NCBI GenBank assembly: GCA_032622095.1
Contig: CP136064.1
Coordinates: 5,387,512-5,451,511, forward strand
Length of the DNA: 64,000 nt
Direction: 5' to 3'
Source of the DNA: Siphonodentalium dalli
Taxonomy: Eukaryota > Mollusca > Scaphopoda > Gadilida > Siphonodentaliidae
Shown here: one piece after another, positions 53,742 to 64,000 of the stretch
Numbering within the stretch: the first letter of the stretch is position 1
Layout of the letters: each line of letters opens with the position of its first letter
The notes under the pieces: model-generated
Database searches by the model: none
What the model was told of the DNA's origin: nothing
Seen by the model: the letters and a program-made list of their open reading frames with translations, nothing else
Translations under genes and position numbers: made by a program

Positions 53742-54141
53742 TTAACCCTTTACCCAACAAACCGGCCAAAACCGGCCAAATAAAGCTTCAACAGCCTAAA
53801 ATATCTTCGGTCTGTCTCAATAAAACCATACAAATATGGATATCATTGGAACCGGCTCCTTGACCACATTGTGATAGTTACAGTTATGCCCTGTGCCAAT
53901 GCATTCTCTTATATATGCGAGTCGACCATAGGTCGCCTCACATATATAAGAGAATGCATTGGCCTAAAAAAAATCTTTTTTTAACACTTTTTACCATTTT
54001 TTCTTACATTCTTTAACAATTTTATCATTTTTAATGTGTTAAGCCAATGCATTCTTTTATATATGCGAGGCGACCTATGGTCGACTCGCATATATAAGAG
54101 AATGCATTCGCACAGGGCCCTTCTGTTGGGTAAAGGGTTAA
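53742..54141 (+). mobile_element. TTAA element, family B1, copy 7
   Basis: TTAA at 53742 and 54138. Full layout with two H hairpins. One hairpin base pair is broken (cattcgcacaggg). Confidence 0.93.
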
Positions 54142-54250
54142 TCAAGACCAGTTAGACATAACAGTAATTTAGTGGTCTTATGTTAGCCATATAACAGTGT
54201 ATACTGGTTCTGCCAACCGAAATCATATGGATATTAGTTTTTCAACAGTA

Positions 54251-54429
54251 TACAGTAATGCTCTAAATAATCGACTCCTTAACCACAGCAGAATTATGGG
54301 TGATGTTTCAGGATTTCGTCAGAAATATGGATTGTTGCCATTCATCGGAAAGCTCTCAGGACTAAATCCTGAAAAATTACCCATAATTCTGCTGTGGTTA
54401 AGGAGTCGATTATTTGGAGCATTACTGTA
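54251..54429. mobile_element. TA palindromic MITE, family C, copy 7
   Basis: TACAGTAATGCTCTAAATAA to the inverse end. The right arm lacks the central ccgatgaatggcaacaag segment, so the palindrome is asymmetric. Stretch 54430-54819 has no recognised feature. Confidence 0.88.
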
Positions 54430-54827
54430 ATCAGTTAATAAAGCTATACTGCCAAACACCTTCCAATTTACCCCAATCACATGACCTTCAATTTATCATG
54501 TGACACGCAATGCCAGATGAAGATTACAGACCGCGGCTCGTGATAAAGCAATCTTTTGTCACCAAGAAAAGAAGACATTTATCATGAGTCGGGAGTTAAG
54601 AGTAAGTATTCCCACGCATTGTAATCTGAAATCTTGAGTTATCTGATCATCAAACGGTGGCCCTCGCTGAATCAATAGTCCAGACGCTAATTACAAAGGG
54701 AGAGAACGAGGAATAAATAACTGTGCATGAAGTATTAAAGGATACCGAAGAACAACATGTTGCTAAAGATATTAGAAGTTTTGTGTGGTAACATAAGGTA
54801 ACGTTGTCTGACATTCACGGCTTGGAG

Positions 54828-55236
54828 CAAGCCTGAGTTTAGTGTGCCTATCATTTGCAGAAGCGGTCTAGCATCACTAAATTCACCCTCTGGGGACCTC
54901 ATTCTGCATGGCCTCATCTGTTATGGGAGACAGAGACTCAGATTGAAATGGTGAACATTGTGATGTACACCCATTGGGAACCTCGATTATACAATGTGTC
55001 GTCTGCCAATTTGTGGAATAGAGAAATTAAACTAAAAAAGAAATAGAATCTATTCGAAGAAGTTTCTATAGAAATTTGATAATAAAGTAACTTTCCAGTG
55101 AAGATGAGGCCCAAGCAGAATGAGGTCCCCAGAGGGTGAATTTAGTGATGCAAGCCTGCTATGCGGGATAGCGTCACTACATTCACCCTCTGGGGACCTC
55201 ATTCTGCAAATGACAAGCCCACTAAACTCAGACTTG
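54828..55236. mobile_element. Long-form family A MITE (8-bp TSD)
   Basis: gcttggag is exactly duplicated at 54820-54827 and 55237-55244. The first fold-back unit has lost its left arm (tttgcagaagcggtctagca). The second is intact. Confidence 0.92.
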
Positions 55237-55318
55237 GCTTGGAGTAAATGTTGTTTAAAACAAATATATTTAAATATATCGCAAAAAAAGTATAAAAGTC
55301 TGAAAAAACATCCCCAAT

Positions 55319-55750
55319 TTATTAGACATATTATGGACTTGTTCAGGTGCGTTAAACTGTTAAGTTAGTATTCAGGCAGTATGCCAACTGGAGGAATCTA
55401 CTACATCGCCGAAAATCTCAAGCAAATCGACCGTACCACCCAATAGAAAACATCACCTGAACTACAATGTATGCTCAATTGTAAATATTTACTTCTTGAA
55501 TTGGGACGCAACTATCAGCGATAAAATAACGAAAACGATTTCGCCATAAAGAGTCACTGAATTTAATTTATATATAATAATGGCAGTGTATATGTTGTCA
55601 GTTTGTATTTAAGATTTGAAAAAGTAACTACTTTGAGCAAGATTATTCTCCATTTCTATTGGATCAGCCTACCGGAGTGTTTAACATCACTTTAAGATTA
55701 TTCTCCATTTCTATTGGATCAGCCTACCGGAGTGTTTAACATCACTTTAA
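55319..55750 (+). mobile_element. TTAA element, family K, copy 3
   Basis: It begins ttagacatattatggacttg (TTAA mutated to TTAG) and ends catcactttaa. The last 54 bp are tandemly duplicated (55644-55697 and 55698-55750). Confidence 0.78.
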
Positions 55751-55920
55751 TTGTTCCATAGTTTTACTTAGTCACCAACAATAAACCCAGTATATAAAGT
55801 GTACAACGCAGAAGATAAACTCACCTTGTTTTTCTCACTTAAAGTTCTATTACAATGTATCAAAGGCCACCCCGACATGAAAGTAGTCGATATAATAAAG
55901 CATGCTTAACTGCATGACCT

Positions 55921-56375
55921 TTAACCCTTTACCCAACAAAACGGCCAAAAACGCCCAAATAAAGCTTCAACAGCCTAAAATACCTTCGGTCTAGCTGTCT
56001 CAATAACACCATACAAATATGGATATCATTGGAACCGGTTCATTGACCAAATTGTGATGGTTACAGTTATGCCCTGTGCCAATGCATTATCTTATATATG
56101 CGAGTCGACCATAGGTCGCCTCGCATATATAAGAGAATGCATTGGCCTAAAAACACTTTTTACCATTTTTTCTTACATTCTTTAACAATTTTATAATTTT
56201 TTCTTACATTTTTTAACAATTTTTATAATATTTTTCTACATTCTTTGACAATTTTATCATTTTTAATATGTGTTAAGCCAATGCATTCTCTTATATATGC
56301 GAGGTGACCTATGGTCGACTCGCATATATAAGAGAATGCATTGGCACAGGGCCGTTCTGTTGGGTAAAGGGTTAA
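55921..56375 (+). mobile_element. TTAA element, family B1, copy 8
   Basis: TTAA at 55921 and 56372. The inner spacer holds three copies of ttcttacattctttaaca-like sequence, making this the longest B1 copy. It is flanked by a repeat of gcatgacctttaa at 55911 and 56401. Confidence 0.92.
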
Positions 56376-56391
56376 GTGGGATATGATGTGT

Positions 56392-56600
56392 CGATAAACT
56401 GCATGACCTTTAAAGTATAAAAGATTCAAGGTTAGACAAGGATTCCGACACTTTTTCACAAGGCGAAACTAAAATCCTCCCACGAGAAGATCACGCCGAT
56501 TCAATCCACTATCGATGTGTAGTCGCAATGTGGAATCATTTTCCAATATGACATTTAGCTAATTGATTCCAGTAAGACTGAGGTACTTTGGTGCAAATTC
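56392..56600. repeat. Segment J, copy 1
   Basis: aagtataaaagattcaaggt through ccagtaagactgaggtactt recurs at 58220, 60414 and 61064. This is the left-most of four copies. Confidence 0.85.
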
Positions 56601-56652
56601 AGTGAAAGGGAAAAGCTACATTAACAAATGGAAGCTCACAAATATTACCCGC

Positions 56653-57067
56653 TATAAAATCCAGTCGTAAGTCGGGATTTTTTTACCCTGTGCCAATGCA
56701 TTCTCTTAGGTCGCCTCGCATATATAAGAGATTGCATTGGCCTAACAATTTTTTACAATTTTAATAATGTTTTCTTGTATTCTTTAACAATTTTATAATT
56801 TCACCCATACAGAGCCCCAGACAAACATGAGCAGACGACACTCTTCTATATGCTTCTATATATATGTGGGGCTCCCTGCAGGGTAATGGATGTTTTTTAT
56901 TTTATGTCCTAAAAATTGTAAGAAACATTTATTTAAAAAACATGATAAAAAATTGTTAGGCCAATGCATTCTCTTATATATGCGAGGGGACCTATGGTCG
57001 ACTCGCATATATAAGAGAATGCATTGGCACAGGGTAAAAAAATCCCGACTTACGACTGGATTTTATA
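56653..57067. mobile_element. Palindrome-ended element with two cassettes
   Basis: Outer inverted repeats tataaaatccagtcgtaagt plus cgggattttttt enclose H-type hairpins at both sides (the left one partly deleted). Between them is a segment with gagccccaga and tggggctccct also seen in the 128-bp repeat. Direct tcacaaatatta at 56636 and 57075 may be a 12-bp target duplication. Confidence 0.7.
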
Positions 57068-57109
57068 TGGCAGGTCACAAATATTAAACAGATATAATCA
57101 GAGAGGTGG

Positions 57110-57245
57110 GACTAAAGTGCATTAAGCTCAGACAAAATTATGCATGTTGCGAACAAATTTCAACGTCAAAAAAGGGAGATAACTTCACTAAAAAAAATTA
57201 AACAGATCTCATAATTCCAGGTTTACATGATACTAGATATCATTA
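57110..57245. repeat. Diffuse repeat M fragment
   Basis: gggagataacttcactaaaa and ccaggtttacatgatactag resemble 44640-44960. From 57246 to 57445 there is nothing recognised. Confidence 0.45.
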
Positions 57246-57445
57246 GGGTGTTCCCATAGCTACGCTCTGAACGTCAAAGCGATAGTGAGTCTAATTAACG
57301 TTTATTTGTGTTAAAATTACGCAATAAAATTTCTGGTCTCTGTTAACAGTAACCACTATTATTCGTTAGCTAAATAATCATATGTTTTTAGATCAGAAAA
57401 TATTCGAAATATAATCAATAATCAATAATAAACGACAGAAGCATT

Positions 57446-57523
57446 ACCGGACAGGGGTCTTCGTTTCCGGACAGGGGTCTTCGTTTCCGGACAGGGGTCT
57501 TCGTTTCCGAACAGGGGTCTTCG
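57446..57523. repeat. 20-bp tandem repeat, four copies
   Basis: ccggacaggggtcttcgttt repeats with period 20 (anchors at 57451, 57471, 57491). Confidence 0.95.
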
Positions 57524-57589
57524 ATTCATATCTAATATTTTATACCCCGGTTACTATATAACAGATGTTTACAAAGAGATAGACCATCT

Positions 57590-57723
57590 TTAACCCTTTC
57601 AGTGCCAAGTCCGATTTTTGTATCAACCCATATTTCCTTGATCATTTTTCAAATTTATTGATTATAATAATGTGATACATTGATGGAAAGAGGCTCTAAG
57701 AGACTTGGCACTGAAAGGGTTAA
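57590..57723. mobile_element. Half-size B2 element with cassette P
   Basis: TTAA at both ends and B2 termini. The interior has one arm of the cttgatcatttttcaaattt palindrome and then stops, so the second arm is deleted relative to 2642-2847. Confidence 0.85.
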
Positions 57724-57915
57724 TATTCAATGCCGAAGAAAAGAAGAGACCTTATATTCCTCTAATACGATAAATTCTATGATTAAATATTGTTTATATA
57801 TCAAGCTATTTTGATCACATGATGTGACAAAAGCCATTAATTATTAGGTTGGATCTGTAATACTGAAGATTACATGTACATGTCACTTTAAGGCCTCCAA
57901 TAAACAAGTTAAACT

Positions 57916-58132
57916 TACAGTAATGCCCTAAATAACCGACCCCTTAACCACAGCAGAATTATGGGTAACTTTTCAGGATTTAGTCGGAAATATGGCTTGT
58001 TGCCATTCATCGGAAAGCTCTTGGTGAGAACTTTCCGATGAATGGCAGCAAGCCATATTTCCGACTAAATCCTGAAAAGTTACCCATAATTATGCTATGG
58101 TTAAAGAGTCGATTACTTAGGGAATTACTGTA
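57916..58132. mobile_element. TA palindromic MITE, family C, copy 8
   Basis: TACAGTAATGCCCTAAATAA to ggaattactgta. Near-complete arms. Confidence 0.92.
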
Positions 58133-58199
58133 CCTTGATATTTTCAATTAATACACGAATACAATGCAGAGTGCAAAGGCTAAGAGTCAAACATAAAGG

Positions 58200-58580
58200 A
58201 AGTGAGCATAATAATCAAACCTTTAAAGTATAAAAGATTCAAGATCAGAGAAAGATTCCAACACTTTTTCATAAGGCGAAACTAAAATCCTCCCACGAGA
58301 AGCATGGCATATCATATCAACTCAATCCACTATCGATGTGTAGTCGCGGTGTGGCGTCAGTTCCCATATGACATTTAGTTTATTGATTCCAGTAAGACTG
58401 AGGTACTTTAGTAAGTAAGGTGACAAACTATAAACTATAACTTTTTGCAATGTTATACTTGGTTGGTCCAAGAATATCAACCAAATTTATATTCAGTAAT
58501 AATACCTTAAAACTTAAACCACATTTCACAGTTAATAATTTGAAAAATTTAATACTTTATACTGATGAGCAATTACTTAA
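58200..58580. repeat. Segment J, copy 2
   Basis: Matches copy 1 and extends to aatactttatactgatgagc. Its right end is occupied by the K-B1-K insertion chain. Confidence 0.85.
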
Positions 58581-58959
58581 AGACATATTATGTACTTGTT
58601 CAGGTGCGTGAAACTGATAAGTTAGTATTCACTATTCAGGCGCTATGCAAACTGGAAGAATATAACATTCTACAAACATCGCCGAAAATATGAAACAAAT
58701 CGACCGTACCACTCCATGGAAAACATCGTCTGAACTATGCTCAATTGTAAATATTTACTACTCGATTCGGGACGCATATATCGGCGATAAACGAACGAAA
58801 ACAATTTCGCCATCGAGAGTCACTGCATTGAATTAATATATAAGAATGACGGTGTGTGTTGTCAATTTGGTTATAATAGTTTTAAAAATAACTACCTTGA
58901 ACAAGATTATTCTCCATTTCTATTTGATCACCCGACTGGAGTGTTTCACATCACTTTAA
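58577..58959 (+). mobile_element. TTAA element, family K, copy 4
   Basis: TTAAAGACATATTATGTACT to catcactttaa. Its right TTAA is the left TTAA of the next B1 element. Confidence 0.82.
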
Positions 58960-59344
58960 CCCTTTACCCAACAAACCGGCCAAAAACGCCCAAATAAAGC
59001 TTCAACAGCCTAAAATATCTTCGGTCTGACTCAATAAAACCATACAAATATGGATATCATTGGAACCGGCTCAATGACCACATTGTGATGGTTATAGTTA
59101 TGCCCTGTGCCAATGCATTCTCTTATATATGCGAGTCGACCATAGGTCGCCTCGCATATATAAGAGAATGCATTGGTCTAAAAAATTCTTTTTTTATCAT
59201 TTTTTCTTACATTCTTTAACAATTTTATCATTTTTAATGTGTTAAGCCAATGCATTCTCTTATATATGCGAGGCGACCTATGGTCGACTCGCATATATAA
59301 GAGAATGCATTGGCACAGGGCCCTTCTGTTGGGTAAAGGGTTAA
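58956..59344 (+). mobile_element. TTAA element, family B1, copy 9
   Basis: TTAA at 58956 and 59341. Standard two-hairpin layout with a shortened spacer. Confidence 0.93.
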
Positions 59345-59400
59345 ACCACATTTCTCAGTTAATAATTTGAAAAATTTAATACTTACTGATGAGCAATTAC

Positions 59401-59731
59401 TTAAAGTGATGTGAAACACTCCAGTCGGGTGATCAAATAGAAATGGAGAAAATCTTGTTCAAAGTAGTAATTTTTATACTAAATATTATATCCAAATAGA
59501 CAGCACACATGGTCATTATTAAATCATATATTAACTAAATGCAGTGACTCTCGATGGCGGAATCCTATTCAAGTAGTAAATATTTACAATTGAGTGTTGT
59601 TCAGATGATGTTTTCTATGGAGTGGTACGGTCGATTTTCTTCAGATTTTCTGCGATGTTAGTAGAATCTTACATCCCTCCAGTTGACATAGCGCCCTCAT
59701 GCAACCGAACAAGTACTTAATATGTCTTTAA
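59401..59731 (-). mobile_element. TTAA element, family K, copy 5
   Basis: Inverted copy bounded by TTAA at 59401 and 59728. The 60 bp before it (aaccacatttctcagttaat to gagcaattac) repeats the flank of copy 4. Confidence 0.8.
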
Positions 59732-59816
59732 ATCCCATTTATTCATTAACCTTTAGGACGTTGAATTTTTAGCTGAAGATAAGTACAAATATATGGATAA
59801 TTTTCTCTGACTGGAG

Positions 59817-60192
59817 CAAGTCTGCAAATAGCGTGACTGTCATTTGCAGAATGAGGTCCCCAGAAGGTGAATTTAGTGACGCTATCCCGCAAAGTGGGCT
59901 AGCATCACTAAATTCACCCTCTGGGGAGGGACCTCATTCTGCTTAGGCCACCAACTGCTATGGTAAACCTAGGATCAGAATGAAGTTCCCAGTTGAAGTT
60001 GGTGATCTTCACCCATTGGGCACCTCGATTATGAATTTTATCTTTTGCAAATTAGGGGATATAGAAACTTCCCAGAAGGGAAAAAGTAACTAAAACCAAT
60101 GTTAATTTGATACGATAGATACTTCCCAGAAGATGAGGCCTAAGCAGAATGAGGTCTCCAGAGGGTGAATTTGGTGATGCTAGCCCACTGTG
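59817..60192. mobile_element. Family A MITE missing its right end (TSD kept)
   Basis: gactggag at 59809-59816 and 60193-60200 flanks an element that starts normally (caagtctgcaaatagcgtga). It stops in mid-arm at gctagcccactgtg, lacking the last arm and right terminus. The paralogous segment near 60826 has a single gcctggag and no insert, so it shows the empty site. Confidence 0.85.
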
Positions 60193-60765
60193 GACTGGAG
60201 TAGTCTTATTGTAGCTGAACGTACATTCCAACAAATAAAGGATTGACCATAATTCCAATGAATACTTTTAGAATTGAATCAATAATAACAGGGCTAAGCA
60301 CTATTTGATCAACTTGAAATATTTAACACATAATTTAATGAGTTGAACAATAGCTGTTAAAGAACCAAATATAAAAGAATTCAATATAATGAAGCACGAG
60401 AACTGACCTTTAGGATACAAAAGATTCAAGGTTTAATAGAGAAAGATTCCGTTACTTTTTCACAAAGCAAAACATCAATGTGCGCACCTAATCAATCCAC
60501 TATCAAGTATCGATTACGCGGTGTGGCATCATTTCCAATATGACATTTTGTTTATTGATTCCAGTTAGACTGAGGTACTTTAGTAAGTAAGGTGACAAAC
60601 TATAAACATTTTGCAATGTTATACTTGGTCGGTCAATGAATATCAAACCAAATTCATATTCAGTGATAAAAACTCAAAACTGAAACCACTTTTCTTAGTT
60701 AACTCATTAAAAATTTATTACTTATTGATGAGCAATTATCCTGTTTATTCACTTGTAGGGATGTT
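60193..60765. repeat. Segment J, copy 3 (long form)
   Basis: It contains ccaacaaataaaggattgac, gctaagcactatttgatcaa, then the J core. It aligns with copy 4 at an offset of 650 bp. Confidence 0.88.
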
Positions 60766-61350
60766 CTGCCTTTAAGCCATTAAACTTATTAGCTGAAGAT
60801 ATGTGCAAATATAGAGATAAATTCTCTGCCTGGAGTTGTCTTATAGTAGCTAAACATCCCAACAAATAAAGGATGGACCATCATTCCGATGAATACTTTA
60901 GGAACTGAATCATAGAATCCATACAATAATAACAAGGCTAAGCACTATTTGATCAACTTGAAATAGTTAACACATAATTGAATGAGTTGAACAATAGCTG
61001 TTAAATATAAAGAACCAAATATAAAAGAATTCAATATAATGAAGCACGATAACTGACCTTTAGGATATAAAAGATTCAAGGTTTAATCAAGAAATATTCC
61101 GTTACTTTTTCACAAAGCGAAACTAAAATCCTCCCTTGAGAAGCATCGTGTATTGAACCAACTCAATCTATCGATGTGTAGTCGCGGTGTGGCGTCATTT
61201 TCCCATATGACATTTAGTTTATTGATTCCAGTAAGACTGAGGTACCTCAATAAGTAAGGTTATCAACTATAAACTTTGTACACGGCTTATATAATACTTG
61301 GTGGATCTGGGAATATTAACCAAATTTATATCCAAAAATAAAGACTCTGA
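60766..61350. repeat. Segment J, copy 4 (long form)
   Basis: Same order as copy 3, without the family A insertion. Differences are scattered substitutions and small indels. Confidence 0.88.
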
Positions 61351-61363
61351 CATAACAGAACAA

Positions 61364-61791
61364 GGAAACCCTTTCTATACTAAATACTCATTGATGACAC
61401 CTCTATGGAGCCCCAGACTGAGAGAAAGATGCACTGATGATTGTCTTCTGCTTGAGTAATTGTGAGGCTCCATACAGGAGTGTTATATAAAGGAAACCCT
61501 TTCTATACTAAATACTCATTGATGACACCTCTATGGCGCCCCAGACTGAGAGAACGATGCACTGATGATTGTCTTCTGCTTGAGTAATTGTGAGGCTCCA
61601 TACAGGAGTGTTATATAAAGGAAACCCTTTCTATACTAAATACTCATTGATGACACCTCTATGGCACCCCAGACAGAGAGAACGATGCACTGATGATTGT
61701 CTTCTGCTTGAGTAATTGTGAGGCTCCATACAGGAGTGTTATATAAAGGAAACCCTTTCTCAGATACTAAATACTCATTGATGACACCTCT
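61364..61791. repeat. 128-bp tandem repeat
   Basis: Unit starts at 61364, 61492, 61620 and 61748 give a period of exactly 128 bp, 3.3 copies. The unit begins ggaaaccctttctatactaa, the same motif as the 68-bp satellite and B5 termini, and includes ctccatacaggagtgttata. A single diverged copy lies at about 9455-9590. Confidence 0.96.
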
Positions 61792-63204
61792 ATGATTTCG
61801 GAACGGACTTAGTAAACATTTTCCAAACAATTGATTCCTTCTGTGTTATCAAGCTAGTACGATAAGTCAAAAAATAAACACTCAAAAAATAAACACTCAA
61901 TAACAGTAAATATGACATGTTTACATAGCTCCACATGTCAAAACCACTTTAGAAACAGGACCCGTTAACCAACAAACCATTTAACTTATGGATGGTTGAT
62001 TGTATACCTGTATATATGTGGGATGGCCCATGTTTTTGTCGGCTATCACGATAACAATTTGTATGCCTGGGAACTTTGAACACAATTCCAACCGATGTAC
62101 CATATCAATACACAACTGTTATATACTCTACATAATATTAAAGAGCGTCCACCATGTCATATGTATAGGTTTGTAATTTAATTACTTACTAACAACAGCC
62201 CTATATATCAATTATCATGACAAGTGTAGGATGGACATGTTGTCGTGTGATGTGTGGATGCTTGCTGCATGTTTGTCCTTTGGACTGGGCTGCTTTTTGC
62301 ATGAGGATTTGTTTATCTATTATTTAATTTTAATACGGAATTATGGTTGCCGATGATCAAACAACGGGACCTCCCTTGATCAAGTAAACAAAATAACCTG
62401 TCACGATAGTGTGTGGATAATTCGATAATAAAAAAATTTCAGTGTTGGTATTTTTTAATAAGTATATAAATATTATGGTTTACATATGCATATACATGTT
62501 AAGCGCAATTATCTTACAAAGACGGGGGATCCGGACTGGGAAACTCGTGGTTAATAAATGTACAGTAACGACATGGAGACCTCACGGGTACTAAATTTAC
62601 AGAAATGACCAGGGGGCCTCGCTTTTTTGATTATTTCTTTTTCACATAACTTTGATCATACAATGATTAAATTAAATATTATTATGAAATATAAATCATA
62701 ACACGAAATTTGTATGTGTTCTCTGGGTTTCTGCTATCTTTTATTTTCCTACTCTTTATGACTATATCAGAAACTGCCTATACAGCAGAGTGCTCTACCT
62801 ATCATTAGCTTATGTCAGCTTCCGGTGGGTAAGACATGGTACCTCTAATTGTGGACTCTTCTGCTATAGGGCATCCCCCCTTTACTCACATAATGTGGGT
62901 CACACAAAGCTACGATATATGGAACCCATAGCGAGATGTTCTGCGATAGAGGGTTCTTTTGGCCCTGTAGACTGTTTGACGTATTTATTTTACATCCTAA
63001 TTTTGATATTTTCACCATTATCACCTTATTTGACAAGCTCTTAAACTTTTGTTTAACGTTTTATTTCACAAAAATACCCAGCACAGAACTCGTATACATT
63101 ATGTGATAACCCAACCTAAAAATTGTTAACTTATAATTCAGTGGGAGTGTCGTGCGCCTTACTGGATGGGTCATCAAGGCGGGAACTTAAATATTGCCAA
63201 ATGA
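61792..63204. other. Apparently unique DNA, no gene recognised
   Basis: About 1.4 kb without repeats shared elsewhere in the window. Open frames up to 84 codons (62790-63044) show no known motif. A duplicated aaaaaataaacactcaa is at 61868 and 61883. Confidence 0.5.
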
Positions 63205-64000
63205 ATGAATATATATTTGTGATGCATAACATTTACACAAAATTGAGTATTCACGATATTATTTATAAACAAACCCCCCCCCTTATGATCGCCCTACCAC
63301 CACGTGAACGCGCCTCGTTGTTATAATCATTAATTATACGGTCGACACAGCCATTTTGGTACCCATTTACGATATATTATACAAATGTATAACAATCCTT
63401 AATGGTGTTATTTATATACACAACTCCCCCTTATGATTTCCATACCACCACGTGAACGCGCCCTGTTGTTGTAATCATTAATTTCGCAGTGGACACAGAC
63501 AACCTGGTACCCATTTACGATAATCATACAATTTTTTTTAAACACTCCTTAATTGTGTGGTGCCAATCACGCACTTCTCAAGGAACAACGCTCTTTAAAT
63601 GAGCTACATCAACCTAAGGGAATGGCCAAAAGTCGGAATCATTTCACTAAAATTAATCTTGGAATTATTATATAATATACACATCCCAACAGTACTAGTA
63701 CAGTAGATCGCGACCTTAATCACGACAGTTCAGTCGTGATGCATAACATTTACACAAAATATGTTTTAAAGATATTATTTATAAATGGAACTTCCCGCTT
63801 ATGATTTCCATACCATCACGTGAACGCGCCTCGTTGTTGTAATAATTAATTTCGCGATGTACATAGCCATGTGGTACCCATTTACGATATATTTTTTACA
63901 AATTTATGGACACTCGTTAATGGGTTGGTTCAATCATGCACATGCTCAAATAACACGCTCTTTAAAAAGAGCTTAAACTAACTTAAGGGAATGGCCGCAA
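63205..64000. repeat. CACGTG-containing repeat at right edge
   Basis: Three copies carry cacgtgaacgcgcc (63301, 63449, 63817) followed by gttgt(t/a)taat(c/a)attaat and ggtacccatttacga. Copies 2 and 3 are 368 bp apart. Copy 1 is 148 bp before copy 2 and lacks the section with ctctttaaa(t/a)(g/a)agct and aagggaatggcc. The array reaches the window end and probably continues. Confidence 0.88.

Noticed and set aside
62790-63044. Plus-strand frame of 84 codons in unique DNA
   Set aside because: No recognisable motif, no second copy and no supporting signals. Chance is likely in AT-rich DNA.

Overview
This 64 kb window looks like repeat-dominated, AT-rich DNA from an animal nuclear genome. I find no intact cellular gene, rRNA, canonical tRNA, CRISPR array or operon. 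The eukaryotic assignment rests on LINE fragments, tRNA-derived SINEs, large tandem satellites, TA/TTAA/8-bp target-site duplications and microsatellites. Diffuse repeats with phrases such as 'ataactc', 'aaatcggttcat' and GGAC runs suggest a marine invertebrate, probably a mollusc. That taxonomic guess is inference from general familiarity and is weak.

Layout. 1-1151: a 114-bp satellite, cut by an AT-rich fragment. 1.4-15.8 kb: mosaic of palindromic MITEs (8-bp, TTAA and 9-bp target duplications) plus one decayed LINE tail. 15.8-18.4 kb: a 31-bp minisatellite, a core holding an intact-looking SINE and a palindromic MITE, then a 58-bp minisatellite and an 8-bp-TSD MITE. 18.8-24.3 kb: another 31-bp minisatellite, copies of a moderately repeated sequence, and a decayed THAP zinc-finger coding region (22.4-22.8 kb). 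24.9-35.3 kb: a very large 68-bp satellite (about 140 units) with higher-order repeats of 2511 and 1968 bp. 35.7-43.5 kb: a second copy of the 31-bp minisatellite complex, MITEs and a LINE fragment. 43.8-48.4 kb: a diffuse repeat split by a 3.2 kb hAT-like insertion that carries a LINE ORF2 fragment and microsatellites. 48.6-61.8 kb: chains of TTAA-bounded elements, TA MITEs, a third 31-bp minisatellite, and a roughly 650-bp segment repeated four times. 61.8-64 kb: largely unique DNA ending in a CACGTG-containing repeat.

The most interesting theme is a network of TTAA-bounded non-autonomous elements. Many begin TTAACCCTTT, have different subterminal sequences and share swappable inner hairpin cassettes. 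They sit end to end sharing single TTAA sites, and the monomer of the 9 kb satellite matches the end of one of these families. No transposase that could drive them is visible. All family assignments (piggyBac-like, hAT-like, Tc1/mariner-like, Mutator-like) come from target-duplication length and terminal motifs only.
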